From positions 1 through 29,547 of the forward strand of contig DEKQ01000133.1 in assembly GCA_002353975.1 (NCBI GenBank): DNA of 29,547 nt. Direction: 5' to 3'. Shown one piece after another: positions 7,901 through 15,407 of the stretch (position 1 is the stretch's first letter; every line of letters starts with the position of its first letter). Source of the stretch: Prevotellaceae bacterium UBA2718 (lineage in GTDB: Bacteria > Bacteroidota > Bacteroidia > Bacteroidales > Bacteroidaceae). The position numbers and the translations under genes are program-made. A model generated the notes under the pieces. The model saw only the letters and a program-made list of their open reading frames with translations. It was not told where the DNA came from and made no database searches.

Positions 7901-9650
7901 CGTTACTTTCAGCAACGAGACAAAGACCTACACCTTCTCTGGTGACAGTATTGTTGGCAATGCTCCTATCATCAAGAACGGTGCCGGTGTTGTTAACCTC
8001 AATTACATCAACCACTCTGGCAATACCACTGTCAATGCAGGTGTTCTGTCTGTACCCCAGCTGGCTAACAATTCCGGTCAGGACTTCGGTTCGCTTGGCA
8101 GTGTCAGTCAGCAGATTACGGTGAATGACGGCGCTACTCTGCGTGCCAATGGCATCATCATTACCGATCAGCAGCTGAACATCAACGGCACGGCAACTGT
8201 TGATGTGCCTTCTGGCAAGAGAGTAATCTTCAACAAGGCAATCAACGGCGAAGGAGCAACACTCGTCAAGAGCGGCCCGGGATCCCTTGAGACCGGTACG
8301 GCGACTACCAACGTCGGCAAACTGGTGATTGCAGGCGGTACTGTATCTTCCAATTATACCTCTTCTAATATAGATGCTCTGCCTAAGACCGTGGAATTCC
8401 AGAACGGAACCCTCTGGGGCTCTAATCAGGAAGGCGGCAGCGGTGTTACCAACACTTCCAACTTCGTAGTGCCTGAAGGCAAGACCGGTACATTCTACGG
8501 CTCATTCAGAGGTACCTATACTGGCACACTGACAGGCTCGGGCACGTTCAATGTCTATACGGGTGGTGTACGTTGCTACTATAATGGTAACTGGAGTGCC
8601 TTCGAGGGTACTATCAACATCGGCAAGAACAACCGTCAGAACAAGAAGTCATACGATCCGGAATTCTACTACGGAGGAAACACTTCTCTGTCAAAGGCTA
8701 TCGTCAATGTGAACGAAAAAACCCGCTTCAACAATCAGGGTAAGAGTATCACTGTGAAGCAACTTGGCGGCAAGGGTGCTGTCACAGGTTCGGGTACATG
8801 GATTGTGAACAATGATGAGGACTTCAAACTCACCACAGAAGTAGGTATAACGTCAGAGCGCACCGATGACTACGGCGGTACAATTGGAAAGAGTGCCACA
8901 CCGTTCACTAAGCGTGGCAAGGGCAAGATGACTATATCCACAGTGGGCAACATCAACGGTACGTTTACGATTGAAGACGGTACGGTGATGTTCAATGACA
9001 CTAAGTTCGCTGCCTTCCTCAATGGCACTAATCCTACTATTGTCAGAGGCACAGGTCGCCTCTTCGGTCAGGGACAGGTTAACTCTATCCGTGTGATGAC
9101 TGGCGCAGAGTTCCAGCCTTGCGGCTCTACATACACAGAGTCTTCAGGCGGCACTATCAAGTGTGCTAACTACTTCCAGTCTGATGCAGGTTCTACAACT
9201 AATTTCTTCATCCAATCATCCAAGAATTCTTATCTAGAGGTTACCAATGGTGTTACCTTCAATGGTAAGCTGAAAGTCATCCTGGCTTCCAGTTACACAC
9301 CGAAGGTTGGGGCTTCGTTCACTCTGTGGAAGGCTAAGACCTTCAGCGGTTCTACACTTGAGTTTGATTTGCCGGCTCTGCCATCAGGAATGGAGTGGGA
9401 TACCTCAGGTGTGAAGGCAGCAACAGGCGTGCTCCGCATCATTGCAGCTACTCCGGTAGATAATGTATCGGCTGTTGAGACCGTAGGATGTAAGGTTTAT
9501 ACCGTTGACGGTGTGTTGGTTCGCACCTTCAGCGCTAAGCGCAATGCCGTACGTTCCGCTGTCAACAAGCTTGGTCTTGCAGCTGGCTCTTACGTCGTAG
9601 CCATCACTTCTGGTGACACTACAGAGACTGAAACAGTCCTGGTGAAGTAA
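4935..9650 (+). CDS. Secreted PL11 rhamnogalacturonan lyase with long beta-strand repeat region and C-terminal sorting-like tail
   Basis: 1571 aa. The signal peptide (residues 1-21, ending TAGAQ) leads into a PL11 catalytic region (about 24-650), recognisable from SWRKLPAEYFDTKYNLYRNG, the calcium-type loops DVDGDGEMEFV (about 155), DWDCDGKAEALM (about 219) and DVDMDGRDEIVFG (about 395), and GDWREELVIR (about 585). PL11 enzymes cut the rhamnosyl-galacturonate backbone of RG-I by beta-elimination in an eight-bladed propeller. Residues about 655-1500 are low-complexity beta repeats resembling autotransporter-associated strands, for example NHSGNTTVNAGVL and EGATLVKSGPGSLETG. The last 70 residues (CKVYTVDGVLVRTF...GSYVVAITSGDTTETETVLVK) resemble a type IX secretion sorting domain. 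Many PL11 enzymes are only 600-900 aa, so the repeat region is an extra stalk or glycan-contact module. It is likely co-transcribed with the acetylesterase. Lyase family assignment is firm; the roles of the repeats and tail are inferred. Confidence 0.9.
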   Translation: MKSRKLLTILLLAAVSLTAGAQRVTDKLTRGLVAIPSNDKDGVDGSYGTYSAGMFVSWRKLPAEYFDTKYNLYRNGTKVNSEPLSVCNYQDASGTATSTYKVVPVVRGTERPDPTSVEVKPWPHMYWDIPVKPVVNRNGADVNSQYSLNDCSVADVDGDGEMEFVVKRRNDSGLNVAGNTTTFNLHECYKMDGTRLWWIDMGPNMMSGPDEQFDLILYDWDCDGKAEALMRGADNMIIHTATGKTIKIGNMNYYAPRDEYTHQGAEYLLYINGETGEPYGWDGSENWTPMAFPLPRFEAGEAANPLNATENEYKNIWGDADTGHRSLKIYMGAPYLDGRNPSIFLGRGCYTRHKFCALNVNPTTHELTQAWRWNCYDSRSPWFGNGFHNFAIADVDMDGRDEIVFGSMIIDDNGYGLSTTGFGHGDAQHCGDLDPYRWGLEQFVCLESSAVPGIAYTDGMTSTLRYTTGSGADNGRCMAGNFQNTYPGAVGNTFGYDVISLVADKNITGMNMASDDYMNMRLYWDGDLLDEFMDSPGAQERSPYVYKAPGQKEVGTNRSYTNSRCWGGYGNLNNSSKNNPSFLGDIIGDWREELVIRQGNSSIRIYMSNYPSPHAITSLWYDHEYRNGMTWQSVGYNQPPHPSFFLGEMEGITQEPPAITLEGRTEVTGSISGGDQLLISGYENKTVSVQDGAAPNVLYVNAPALVAGSGSQQATSSTPKLPAQTVTTYTTTLTGGAFGGAMRLVKQGEGVLVLPNVTEKHTGATDVWNGTLQFDGTFESSPLWLNRHTTLISDGGKFMAGLKADYNATVYPGGKGKVGNITASTLQMGFGSRIVFDFANGSFDQVNANDLTVEAKTDQVWIDYGPRYKAPVLQFEGAANISAGTYDLGTIGKIEGDISQIILEGFDASKQASLAYNNGKLQLVIEGMREAGTVQWNGTASENSWQEAVSETFLLDGAPTYSANGDHVIFNDDAANTNVIIKGAVNPADVTFSNETKTYTFSGDSIVGNAPIIKNGAGVVNLNYINHSGNTTVNAGVLSVPQLANNSGQDFGSLGSVSQQITVNDGATLRANGIIITDQQLNINGTATVDVPSGKRVIFNKAINGEGATLVKSGPGSLETGTATTNVGKLVIAGGTVSSNYTSSNIDALPKTVEFQNGTLWGSNQEGGSGVTNTSNFVVPEGKTGTFYGSFRGTYTGTLTGSGTFNVYTGGVRCYYNGNWSAFEGTINIGKNNRQNKKSYDPEFYYGGNTSLSKAIVNVNEKTRFNNQGKSITVKQLGGKGAVTGSGTWIVNNDEDFKLTTEVGITSERTDDYGGTIGKSATPFTKRGKGKMTISTVGNINGTFTIEDGTVMFNDTKFAAFLNGTNPTIVRGTGRLFGQGQVNSIRVMTGAEFQPCGSTYTESSGGTIKCANYFQSDAGSTTNFFIQSSKNSYLEVTNGVTFNGKLKVILASSYTPKVGASFTLWKAKTFSGSTLEFDLPALPSGMEWDTSGVKAATGVLRIIAATPVDNVSAVETVGCKVYTVDGVLVRTFSAKRNAVRSAVNKLGLAAGSYVVAITSGDTTETETVLVK

Positions 9651-9682
9651 TCGTCACTTCTTAGAGACGCACTATAAACATT

Positions 9683-9721
9683 GAGGAGGCAAAGCCGGTC
9701 AATCCGATGCTTTGCCTCCTC
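9683..9721 (+). terminator. Rho-independent-type terminator after the PL11 gene
   Basis: A perfect 13-bp inverted repeat, GAGGAGGCAAAGC (9683-9695) and GCTTTGCCTCCTC (9709-9721), has a 13-nt loop and is followed by the T-rich stretch TCTTTGTTT. It sits 33 nt past the lyase stop. The T-tract is imperfect, but the stem is strong. Confidence 0.8.
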
Positions 9722-9794
9722 TCTTTGTTTGTGTTACAAACTTAATAATCTCGTATCTGACTAATATAAATAATGTACACGTACATTTAATTAA

Positions 9795-9937
9795 TAGGAG
9801 GCGACGTGTCCCACGTCGCAATCATTAGCGTGCAATCATTAGCGTGCAATCATTAGCGTGCAATCATTGGCGTCTCTATCCGCATTGTTGGCGATCCGCA
9901 TCGTTGGCAGTTGCGACGTGAGACACATCGCCTCCTA
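9795..9937. repeat. Nested palindrome element: 27-bp inverted arms around a 14-bp tandem array
   Basis: The arms at 9795-9821 and 9911-9937 are inverted copies matching at 25 of 27 positions (TAGGAGGCGACGTG... and its complement). The left arm is itself a hairpin, GCGACGTG-TCC-CACGTCGC; the right arm forms a 7-of-8 version. Between them lie four tandem 14-mers of GCAATCATTAGCGT (from 9818, 9832, 9846 and 9860; the last has one change), followed by two degenerate 16-nt units around GCATTGTTGGCGATCC. No ORF lies inside. This accounts for most of the 9722-10040 gap. The rest of the gap is AT-rich with nothing recognised. Confidence 0.85.
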
Positions 9938-10040
9938 TGCTCGCTAATGAAATCAGCTGACATAAATCTAAGTGATTTTATGAACATTACATTGAACAAC
10001 CTATTAACAACAATGGCGGCTTTTTGATGTTAAAGAGTTG

Positions 10041-10108
10041 CAAACCACCAATTTTATGCTAAATTTGGCGGTTGTAACCGAAAAAAATAGTATAAATTTG
10101 GCGGTTTG
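10041..10108 (+). promoter_or_regulatory. Three operator-like boxes upstream of the ATPase gene
   Basis: The box at 10092-10108 (ATAAATTTGGCGGTTTG) has an inverted copy at 10041-10057 (15 of 17 matches) and a direct copy at 10060-10074 (TAAATTTGGCGGTTG). A small perfect palindrome, CGGTT-GT-AACCG, lies at 10069-10080. The third box contains the -33 element of the promoter, so a protein bound there would compete with RNA polymerase. No candidate regulator is encoded nearby other than the ATPase itself. Confidence 0.65.
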
Positions 10109-10128
10109 ACTTTTTTATTATAACTTTG
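10097..10128 (+). promoter_or_regulatory. Promoter of the ATPase gene
   Basis: TTTG (10097-10100), exactly 20 nt, then TAACTTTG (10121-10128) matches the Bacteroidota promoter consensus. The ATG follows 68 nt after the -7 box. Confidence 0.75.
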
Positions 10129-10196
10129 CAGTTGCATTTATTTTATTATAATTCATTGAAATTTAGTGTTTTCCTTATGACCTAAAATTATATATT

Positions 10197-11315
10197 ATGA
10201 TTAGCAGGAGTATTACACAAAAAATAGAAGCTGATTTTCAAAAGAAAAAGGTTGTGGTATTGTTGGGACCACGACAAGTGGGGAAGACGACTCTGCTTGA
10301 TGCTTTACAGAAATCAGAAAAGCATTGCCTCAGATTGAATTGTGACGATGTTGATGATATGACTCTTCTTTCAGAGAAATCCTCAACAGAATTGAAATCC
10401 ATGTTTGGTGGCTATGATATGGTTTTTGTAGATGAGGCTCAACGTGTTAAGAATATAGGCCTGACATTAAAGAAGATTGGTGATTTGAAGTTGGATACTC
10501 AAGTCGTAGTGACAGGTTCTTCATCTTTGGAATTGGCAAATGACATTAATGAACCTGCCACGGGAAGAACATTGGAATATATGCTCTATCCTTTTTCAAT
10601 GAGAGAACTGGCTGATGATACATCAGAGCGAGAGCAGCAGCGTCTATTAGAGACTCGTATGATTTATGGCTTATATCCAGAAGTCGTTACTTCTCCCACT
10701 GATTCTAAGCGTATTTTGATGATGCTTACGAACAACTATTTATATAAAGACATATTGTCATTTAGAGGTATAAAGAAGCCCGATGTTCTGCAAAAACTCG
10801 TGCGTGCTTTGGCATTACAATTGGGTTCTGAGGTTTCATACAATGAGTTGGCTAATATGCTTAATATAGATAAAGAAACGGTAGAAAGCTATATCAGTCT
10901 GTTGGAAAAATGTTTTGTCGTATTCCGGCTTGATTCCTTCAGCCGTAACTTACGTAATGAAATAAAAAAAGGTAAGAAAGTGTATTTCTACGATAATGGC
11001 GTTCGTAACGCTGTCCTTTCAAATTTCGCGCCACTCGAATTACGTAATGATGTAGGAGCTTTATGGGAGAATTTGATGGTAAGTGAGCGTGTGAAGCGTA
11101 ATGCCTACGTTGGTAGTTACGCTCAACTGTATTTTTGGAGAACTCACGACCAAAAGGAGATAGATCTAATAGAATTGGAAGATGGCATCATCAATGCTTA
11201 TGAATTTAAGTGGAATTCCAAAAAGAGAGTTACCCCTCCCTCATCTTTCATTAATACATATCAAAATGCACAATTCTCCGTTGTCTCTCCTGAAAATTTC
11301 TGGACTTTTGTATAA
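10197..11315 (+). CDS. AAA-family ATPase with C-terminal DUF4143 domain
   Basis: 372 aa. The N-terminal ATPase domain (AAA_14-like) has Walker A GPRQVGKT at 24-31, Walker B MVFVDEAQ with D79/E80, and a sensor-like VVTGSSSLEL near 103-112. The C-terminal DUF4143-type domain includes YFYDNGVRNAVL, ALWENL, and EIDLI (D323) paired with EFKW (E336, K338), a spacing reminiscent of PD-(D/E)XK nuclease folds. These proteins are abundant and variable in number in Bacteroidota; their cellular role is not established. It has its own promoter and operator-like repeats, is lower in GC than the neighbouring genes, and sits between repeat elements, which suggests an accessory gene. It converges with surface protein A, and the two share a bidirectional terminator. 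Family assignment is firm; function is unknown. Confidence 0.9.
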   Translation: MISRSITQKIEADFQKKKVVVLLGPRQVGKTTLLDALQKSEKHCLRLNCDDVDDMTLLSEKSSTELKSMFGGYDMVFVDEAQRVKNIGLTLKKIGDLKLDTQVVVTGSSSLELANDINEPATGRTLEYMLYPFSMRELADDTSEREQQRLLETRMIYGLYPEVVTSPTDSKRILMMLTNNYLYKDILSFRGIKKPDVLQKLVRALALQLGSEVSYNELANMLNIDKETVESYISLLEKCFVVFRLDSFSRNLRNEIKKGKKVYFYDNGVRNAVLSNFAPLELRNDVGALWENLMVSERVKRNAYVGSYAQLYFWRTHDQKEIDLIELEDGIINAYEFKWNSKKRVTPPSSFINTYQNAQFSVVSPENFWTFV

Positions 11316-11378
11316 TGATAAGGTTCGCGTACATTAATATAATTGCAGTGTTAACAGACAGAGTTTCGAAAGCCATAA

Positions 11379-11418
11379 AAATCCCCCCGCAAGGCTCAAC
11401 ACCTTACGGGGGATTTCG
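11379..11418. terminator. Bidirectional terminator between the ATPase and gene A
   Basis: The stem is AAATCCCCCC-GCAAGG / CCTTACGGGGGATTT with a loop of about 8 nt and one bulged C. On the minus strand the stem ends in GATTTTT, ideal for stopping gene A transcription. The same hairpin, inverted, lies after gene B at 19149-19187. Confidence 0.8.
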
Positions 11419-11454
11419 TTTGTTATTTCAACCTTTCGCCCTTTTCGCTCACAT

Positions 11455-11521
11455 CCCTCCCCCTTGGGGGAGTTGGTGGGGGCTTTCTCCCTCCCCTTGG
11501 GGGAGGGCAGGGGGAGAGGTT
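11455..11521. repeat. GC-rich CTCCCC/GGGGAG palindromic tract after gene A
   Basis: Several overlapping inverted repeats of CCCTCCCCCTTGGGGGAG type start directly after the gene A stop codon. The minus-strand sequence matches the tract after gene B, except that B carries an extra tandem copy. It is likely a dispersed palindromic repeat acting as a transcript-end structure. Confidence 0.7.
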
Positions 11522-11523
11522 TC

Positions 11524-14256
11524 TTACTTCACCAGTGCACCAGCAGCGTTGTACTTGCCACCGATGATGATCTGACCATTCTCAAGAACCTTAACAGGAG
11601 CCTCCTTAGCCTCAGCAGCCTTAGCATTCTCAATGCCTACGAATGGATCTGTAGGACCAGCCTGGATCATCTCAATCTTCAGGTTGTCGAACCAGCAGCG
11701 ACGAGCCTGTGCATAGTCGTAACTTGACTGCACGGTGAACTTAACGGGAATACCTCCAGCGAAGCTTACCTTATCAGAGGTATGTGTGCCGTTAGGTGTC
11801 GTAGAGGTCAGATACATAGACTTCTCACCATAGTCAAGGATGCACTCAATGTGTGTCTTGTTGTTGTCAGCACAAGCAGCATCATCACCTGCGGTGTTGG
11901 CAACGAAGTAGTCGCTTTCAGGATTCAGCTTAAAAGAATCATAGTTAGCCGCAATAGAACCGTCATAAGGTTCAAAGTACCAACCTGCAACAGGGTTGCC
12001 TTCCTCATCGTAGAGGTAGAAACCAGCCTTCTTTTTTGAAAGGCGTCCGAACCACCAGTCCATAGAAACCTTAACAATGTTTGTGCCGTAGTCATGGGCA
12101 GCGAAAGTTGCCTCACCTGTGCCCTTACCAACACGCAGAACACCAGGGAGGAGTTTCTCACCATTCTTGTCAATACCCTGCTCGAACTCGTAGTGTTCAC
12201 CACTCTGTGTTACAGGGCTGAAGGTACTTAACGTCATTACGGTATTCTTGCCAGCAATTTCATAAAGCAGGGATTCTGCATTCTGAACAGCTGCATTCTC
12301 AAAGTCAATGCTTATAATCTCCTCTGTAGCAGGGATAGTTGCCTTGAAAGTCTCTACTGCGTCAGACAGTTCAGCGTTTGCCTGTTTGATAGCATTGGCA
12401 TTCTCCTCGCTGTACTGAGCAGCCTTCATCGCAGCCTGAGTTTCCTGAGCCTTGGCAATAGCAGCCTTCAGAGCGTCCTTGCCTGTAGCCGCGTCATATA
12501 TACGCTGAGTCAGAACGTTCTCAGCTGCATCGATAGCTGTCTGCATAGAAGCGAGAGTATCGTTAACTGCTTTGAACGTGCTGTTAGCAGCTTTGATGTC
12601 CTTCACTGCCTCCTGATAAACAGTGTCAACCATCAGAGCTACACCCTCACCAATCTTGTTCTCATAGAAGTCCTCGTATGTGTCGATGATCGCTTCCTGT
12701 GTCAGTGCCTCGAAACCTGCAATCTTTGGAGCTATGGTATCTACACAAGCCTGCAACTCTGCTTTGCCCCAAGGTTTCTCTGCATTGGCAATGTTTTCGG
12801 CTGCTGTAGTAAGTTCTCTGCGGCCTGTGGCTATCTGCTCACGTACGTCAGCTTCGTATGCCAGCTGCTTCTGGTTGTACTTACTCTCGTTCTTACCAGA
12901 GATAGACGCATTCTTAACGAAAACCACACCTCCGCGTGTCAGTGACTGAAGGTCCTCACGAGGAACCACCTTGTAGCCAATCTCATAAACGCCACTCTCC
13001 TTAATTTGTACTGCTACGATGGATGTTGTATAATCAACGGCATCAAGACCTTTCACAACTACACCAAGAGTGTCAGCTGCCGTAGATTCTGCTCCTTCTG
13101 CTGGCACCTTTACGATATAAGCAGTAGAAACACCGACCTTGAGTCCTTGGTTTATGCCCCACATAGAAGAAGAGGACGTTTCGCGATAAGCCGCTGCACC
13201 ATCGATGGTGAATACATATGAACCAGGTATAAGTTCCTTCTGCATAGTCACGCCGTAAGCAGTTGATCCCCATTTGAGGCTACCAGCATAATGTCCCATA
13301 TCCCAGGCCCCCTGACTTTCATTTTCCCAGAAACCACGATTTGTTGGCAGACATGTCCATTCACCAGCCTTTGTTGCGTTCTGAGTCTTCTTACCAGGCC
13401 AGAGATTCAGATAGTTTAGGGCGTTTGTAGCCAAATAGTCATCCATGTTTTCGGTAATGAAGGTGGTCAGTACATCGTTGGCGTCCTCCAAAGCCTTATC
13501 AAGTATAGACTGTGCAGTTTGATCTTCAATTGAATTTAATTTCTCAATTGTTTCATTGATAGCGTAATCGGTAAGGACATCCTCTGGCCATGCATAAACA
13601 TTCTTGTAAGCATAAATCTTCTCAAGGGCTGCGTCGCGAGCGCGAAGGTCTGCTACCTGAAGAGCCTCTGCAATCTGAAGGTCAGCAATGTAGATATTAG
13701 TCTGCATGCTAACAAATGAGATAAAGTAGGTTCGAGTCGTAGTACCATCACCTACAATAGCATAGTTGAAAGTCTGCCAATCCTCAGACAACTCCTCACC
13801 TCTGTTGCACAGCAGCACATCGGTAGTACCGCCATAGGCCTCGTCGCTATTGCCCTCAACCTTGACAACATTCTGATTCAAAGAACCTGAGCCTACACGT
13901 ACGCTGGCCTGAGCGACACCCTTCAGCTTGAAGCTGACAACGTAGGCTGCATTGGCGTCTGTAGGCACGAACTTGAAGTACATACCCTCACCGGCAGTAC
14001 CGTTACTGCTCACTGCGCAGCCTGTACCGGCAACAGGGCCGTTGGCATCAAGAGTGAAAATGTCCTGAACCATAGTTCCCTCTGTAGCTGTGACAGGCTC
14101 CCAGCCAGAGAAATCCGTAAAGTTGCTGTAGGCCTTGAGGTCACTCGTAATCTGGAAGCGACCCTGAGGAGTATAGACATACTCCCCGTTAGTAAGGGCA
14201 AAACCTGAAACAGCAACGCACATTGCCGCAAAGGCAAATAGTAAACGTTTTTTCAT
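11524..14256 (-). CDS. Secreted multidomain surface protein A (paralogue of B), predicted silent in this orientation
   Basis: 910 aa from the ATG at 14256. The frame is open to 14316, but the extra codons translate the conserved leader, and MKKRLLFAF is identical to the start of B. Layout: signal peptide 1-22; beta-rich module about 23-197; helical linker 198-275; second beta module 280-455; long helical region 458-645 with FIVAR-like repeats (KDALKAAIAKAQETQAAMK); jelly-roll-like domain 648-870; and tail 871-910 ending GGKYNAAGALVK, resembling a type IX sorting signal. It is probably exported to the cell surface; its ligand is unknown. The N-terminal module, both helical stretches and the tail are nearly the same as in B. 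The second beta module and jelly-roll differ much more, with insertions, as expected for antigenic or ligand-binding variation. No TAnnTTTG box lies upstream of its leader, unlike B. Confidence 0.85.
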   Translation of the reverse strand: MKKRLLFAFAAMCVAVSGFALTNGEYVYTPQGRFQITSDLKAYSNFTDFSGWEPVTATEGTMVQDIFTLDANGPVAGTGCAVSSNGTAGEGMYFKFVPTDANAAYVVSFKLKGVAQASVRVGSGSLNQNVVKVEGNSDEAYGGTTDVLLCNRGEELSEDWQTFNYAIVGDGTTTRTYFISFVSMQTNIYIADLQIAEALQVADLRARDAALEKIYAYKNVYAWPEDVLTDYAINETIEKLNSIEDQTAQSILDKALEDANDVLTTFITENMDDYLATNALNYLNLWPGKKTQNATKAGEWTCLPTNRGFWENESQGAWDMGHYAGSLKWGSTAYGVTMQKELIPGSYVFTIDGAAAYRETSSSSMWGINQGLKVGVSTAYIVKVPAEGAESTAADTLGVVVKGLDAVDYTTSIVAVQIKESGVYEIGYKVVPREDLQSLTRGGVVFVKNASISGKNESKYNQKQLAYEADVREQIATGRRELTTAAENIANAEKPWGKAELQACVDTIAPKIAGFEALTQEAIIDTYEDFYENKIGEGVALMVDTVYQEAVKDIKAANSTFKAVNDTLASMQTAIDAAENVLTQRIYDAATGKDALKAAIAKAQETQAAMKAAQYSEENANAIKQANAELSDAVETFKATIPATEEIISIDFENAAVQNAESLLYEIAGKNTVMTLSTFSPVTQSGEHYEFEQGIDKNGEKLLPGVLRVGKGTGEATFAAHDYGTNIVKVSMDWWFGRLSKKKAGFYLYDEEGNPVAGWYFEPYDGSIAANYDSFKLNPESDYFVANTAGDDAACADNNKTHIECILDYGEKSMYLTSTTPNGTHTSDKVSFAGGIPVKFTVQSSYDYAQARRCWFDNLKIEMIQAGPTDPFVGIENAKAAEAKEAPVKVLENGQIIIGGKYNAAGALVK

Positions 14257-14313
14257 AATTGTTTTGTTTTTTGTTAGTTTATAGATAAAATAAATAAGGT
14301 AAAATGCAGTTTG

Positions 14314-14334
14314 CACAGTTGGCGGGCAACTATG
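14314..14334 (-). other. Putative recombination (crossover) site, left copy
   Basis: Minus-strand CATAGTTGCCCGCCAACTGT plus one G. It contains 5-bp inverted half-sites AGTTG/CAACT around the 5-nt core CCCGC. It is identical over 21 nt to the inverted copy at 16180-16200. A/B homology ends exactly at its outer edge. Confidence 0.65.
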
Positions 14335-14365
14335 TCCCCATTTTGTTAGCTATGAATGAATATCT

Positions 14366-15325
14366 ATGACAATTAAAAACACAAACCTCACTGTAATTAT
14401 GGACAAAAAAAGAAAGGCGTCATGCGTGCAATTACCTGCTACCCTTCTGCAAGCGTGCGACTATGATTTGGAACAGCTTCGCCAGCGTGTGGGCAAAGAC
14501 CGAACAGCCGGTACGTACTCACGTCAGTGCCGCCTGCGTGATATGGTAGCAGGGTACATCAATGAGGCACTAAGCACTGAAGACATTCCCCTTCACGACC
14601 TGACACTCAGCTTCATCACCGACTACGCGTCATACCTCAGCGCCCACTGCAAGTTGCTCGACGGCACCGTATGGCTGGCCTGCCAGTGGCTGAAAGGGGT
14701 TGTGAAGCGTGCCTATCTGCGTGGATGGATGCAGTGCAATCCCTTTGCGGAGTTTCACGCCCCGCGTAATATCCGCCCCAGGGAATACCTCTCAGAAGAA
14801 GAACTGCACCGCATGATGAACTGCAAACTCTCTGACAGTCGGCAGGCCTTCTTCCGAGACATCTTCATATTCTCAGCACTGACAGGTCTTGCCTTTGCAG
14901 ACATCAACGATCTCTGTCGCAGAGACATCCGCATGATCAATGGCCAACCGTGGATTCTCTCACTTCGTCACAAGACTCATACCGTCTATCAGGTGCGTGT
15001 ACTTCCCAAAGCAGCGGAAATCATCCGTCGCTATGACAACGGTGGGGAGCGCATCTTCGGGCCTATCGCCTATAGGACGCTGGCGATGCATATCCCTCTC
15101 ATAGCGCATCAGTGCGGCATCACGCGCCGCATCACCTTCCACTGTGCACGCCACAGCTTCGCTATAATGTGCCTCGATGCAGGACTGCCCATCGAGAGCA
15201 TAAGCCGCATGATGGGACACACCAACATCACCACGACACAAATCTATGCCCGCATAACACTCGGAAAACTCAGTCACGATATAGACCGGCTGCAAACCTT
15301 CTGCCAAGAACATCTCAATACATAA
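14366..15325 (+). CDS. Tyrosine recombinase (Bacteroidota invertase/integrase type)
   Basis: 319 aa from 14366; the ATG at 14399 (MDKKRKASC, 308 aa) is equally plausible. The N-terminal SAM-like DNA-binding domain (about 35-130) is followed by a catalytic domain. Catalytic residues in the long numbering are K203 (RHKTH), H259 and R262 (HCARH), H285 (MMGH) and the nucleophile Y294 (IYARI). The usual first arginine (TGLR) is Ala176 in TGLAFADI. The conjugative-transposon integrase IntDOT also lacks this arginine, so the enzyme need not be dead. It is shorter than typical 400-aa Bacteroidota integrases and close in size to the Tsr invertases that flip promoters in Bacteroides fragilis. It lies between inverted sites, with no mobilisation genes nearby, so an invertase role is favoured over element integration. 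No promoter was recognised for it. Confidence 0.88.
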   Translation: MTIKNTNLTVIMDKKRKASCVQLPATLLQACDYDLEQLRQRVGKDRTAGTYSRQCRLRDMVAGYINEALSTEDIPLHDLTLSFITDYASYLSAHCKLLDGTVWLACQWLKGVVKRAYLRGWMQCNPFAEFHAPRNIRPREYLSEEELHRMMNCKLSDSRQAFFRDIFIFSALTGLAFADINDLCRRDIRMINGQPWILSLRHKTHTVYQVRVLPKAAEIIRRYDNGGERIFGPIAYRTLAMHIPLIAHQCGITRRITFHCARHSFAIMCLDAGLPIESISRMMGHTNITTTQIYARITLGKLSHDIDRLQTFCQEHLNT

Positions 15326-15348
15326 TGACTAATTTGGAAGGAAATTTC

Positions 15349-15379
15349 TTGTCTATGTCAAATTTATTAATTAAATTTG
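15349..15379 (+). promoter_or_regulatory. Promoter for the 53-aa ORF and 165-aa gene
   Basis: TTG (15349-15351), exactly 20 nt, then TAAATTTG (15372-15379) matches the Bacteroidota consensus. It starts 24 nt after the recombinase stop and 28 nt separate it from the 53-aa ORF. Confidence 0.7.
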
Positions 15380-15407
15380 CAGCAGGAAATTGAAAATAAC
15401 ACAAACG

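Larger units (their letters stand above)
11379..14334 (-). repeat. Left arm of the large imperfect palindrome (gene A, its leader and terminator)
   Basis: Read on the minus strand, this arm carries, in the same order as 16180-19187 on the plus strand, the AGTTG-N5-CAACT site, a 78-nt leader (two mismatches to the other arm), a coding sequence of about 2.7 kb for a homologous protein, the GC-rich tract with CTCCCCCAAGGGGAG motifs (11455-11521) and the terminator hairpin. Identity is highest at the centre-proximal end. Homology stops at 14334. Confidence 0.85.

Noticed and set aside
9818..9873. Second possible CRISPR-like array
   Set aside because: The 14-bp repeats are directly adjacent with no spacers and lie inside a larger inverted repeat.
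11315..11727. Short plus-strand open frames of 86-87 aa
   Set aside because: They run through the terminator and GC-rich palindromes and into the antisense of the gene A tail. Composition is driven by the repeats.
14257..14316. N-terminal extension of protein A (20 residues)
   Set aside because: The codons translate the conserved untranslated leader shared with B. B begins at the equivalent MKKRLLFAF, which is a proper signal peptide start.
14366..15325. Recombinase as the integrase of a conjugative or mobilisable element or prophage
   Set aside because: There are no relaxase, transfer, replication or phage genes. No tRNA attachment site was seen, and the gene lies between short inverted sites in a cassette under 2 kb, which fits an invertase better.
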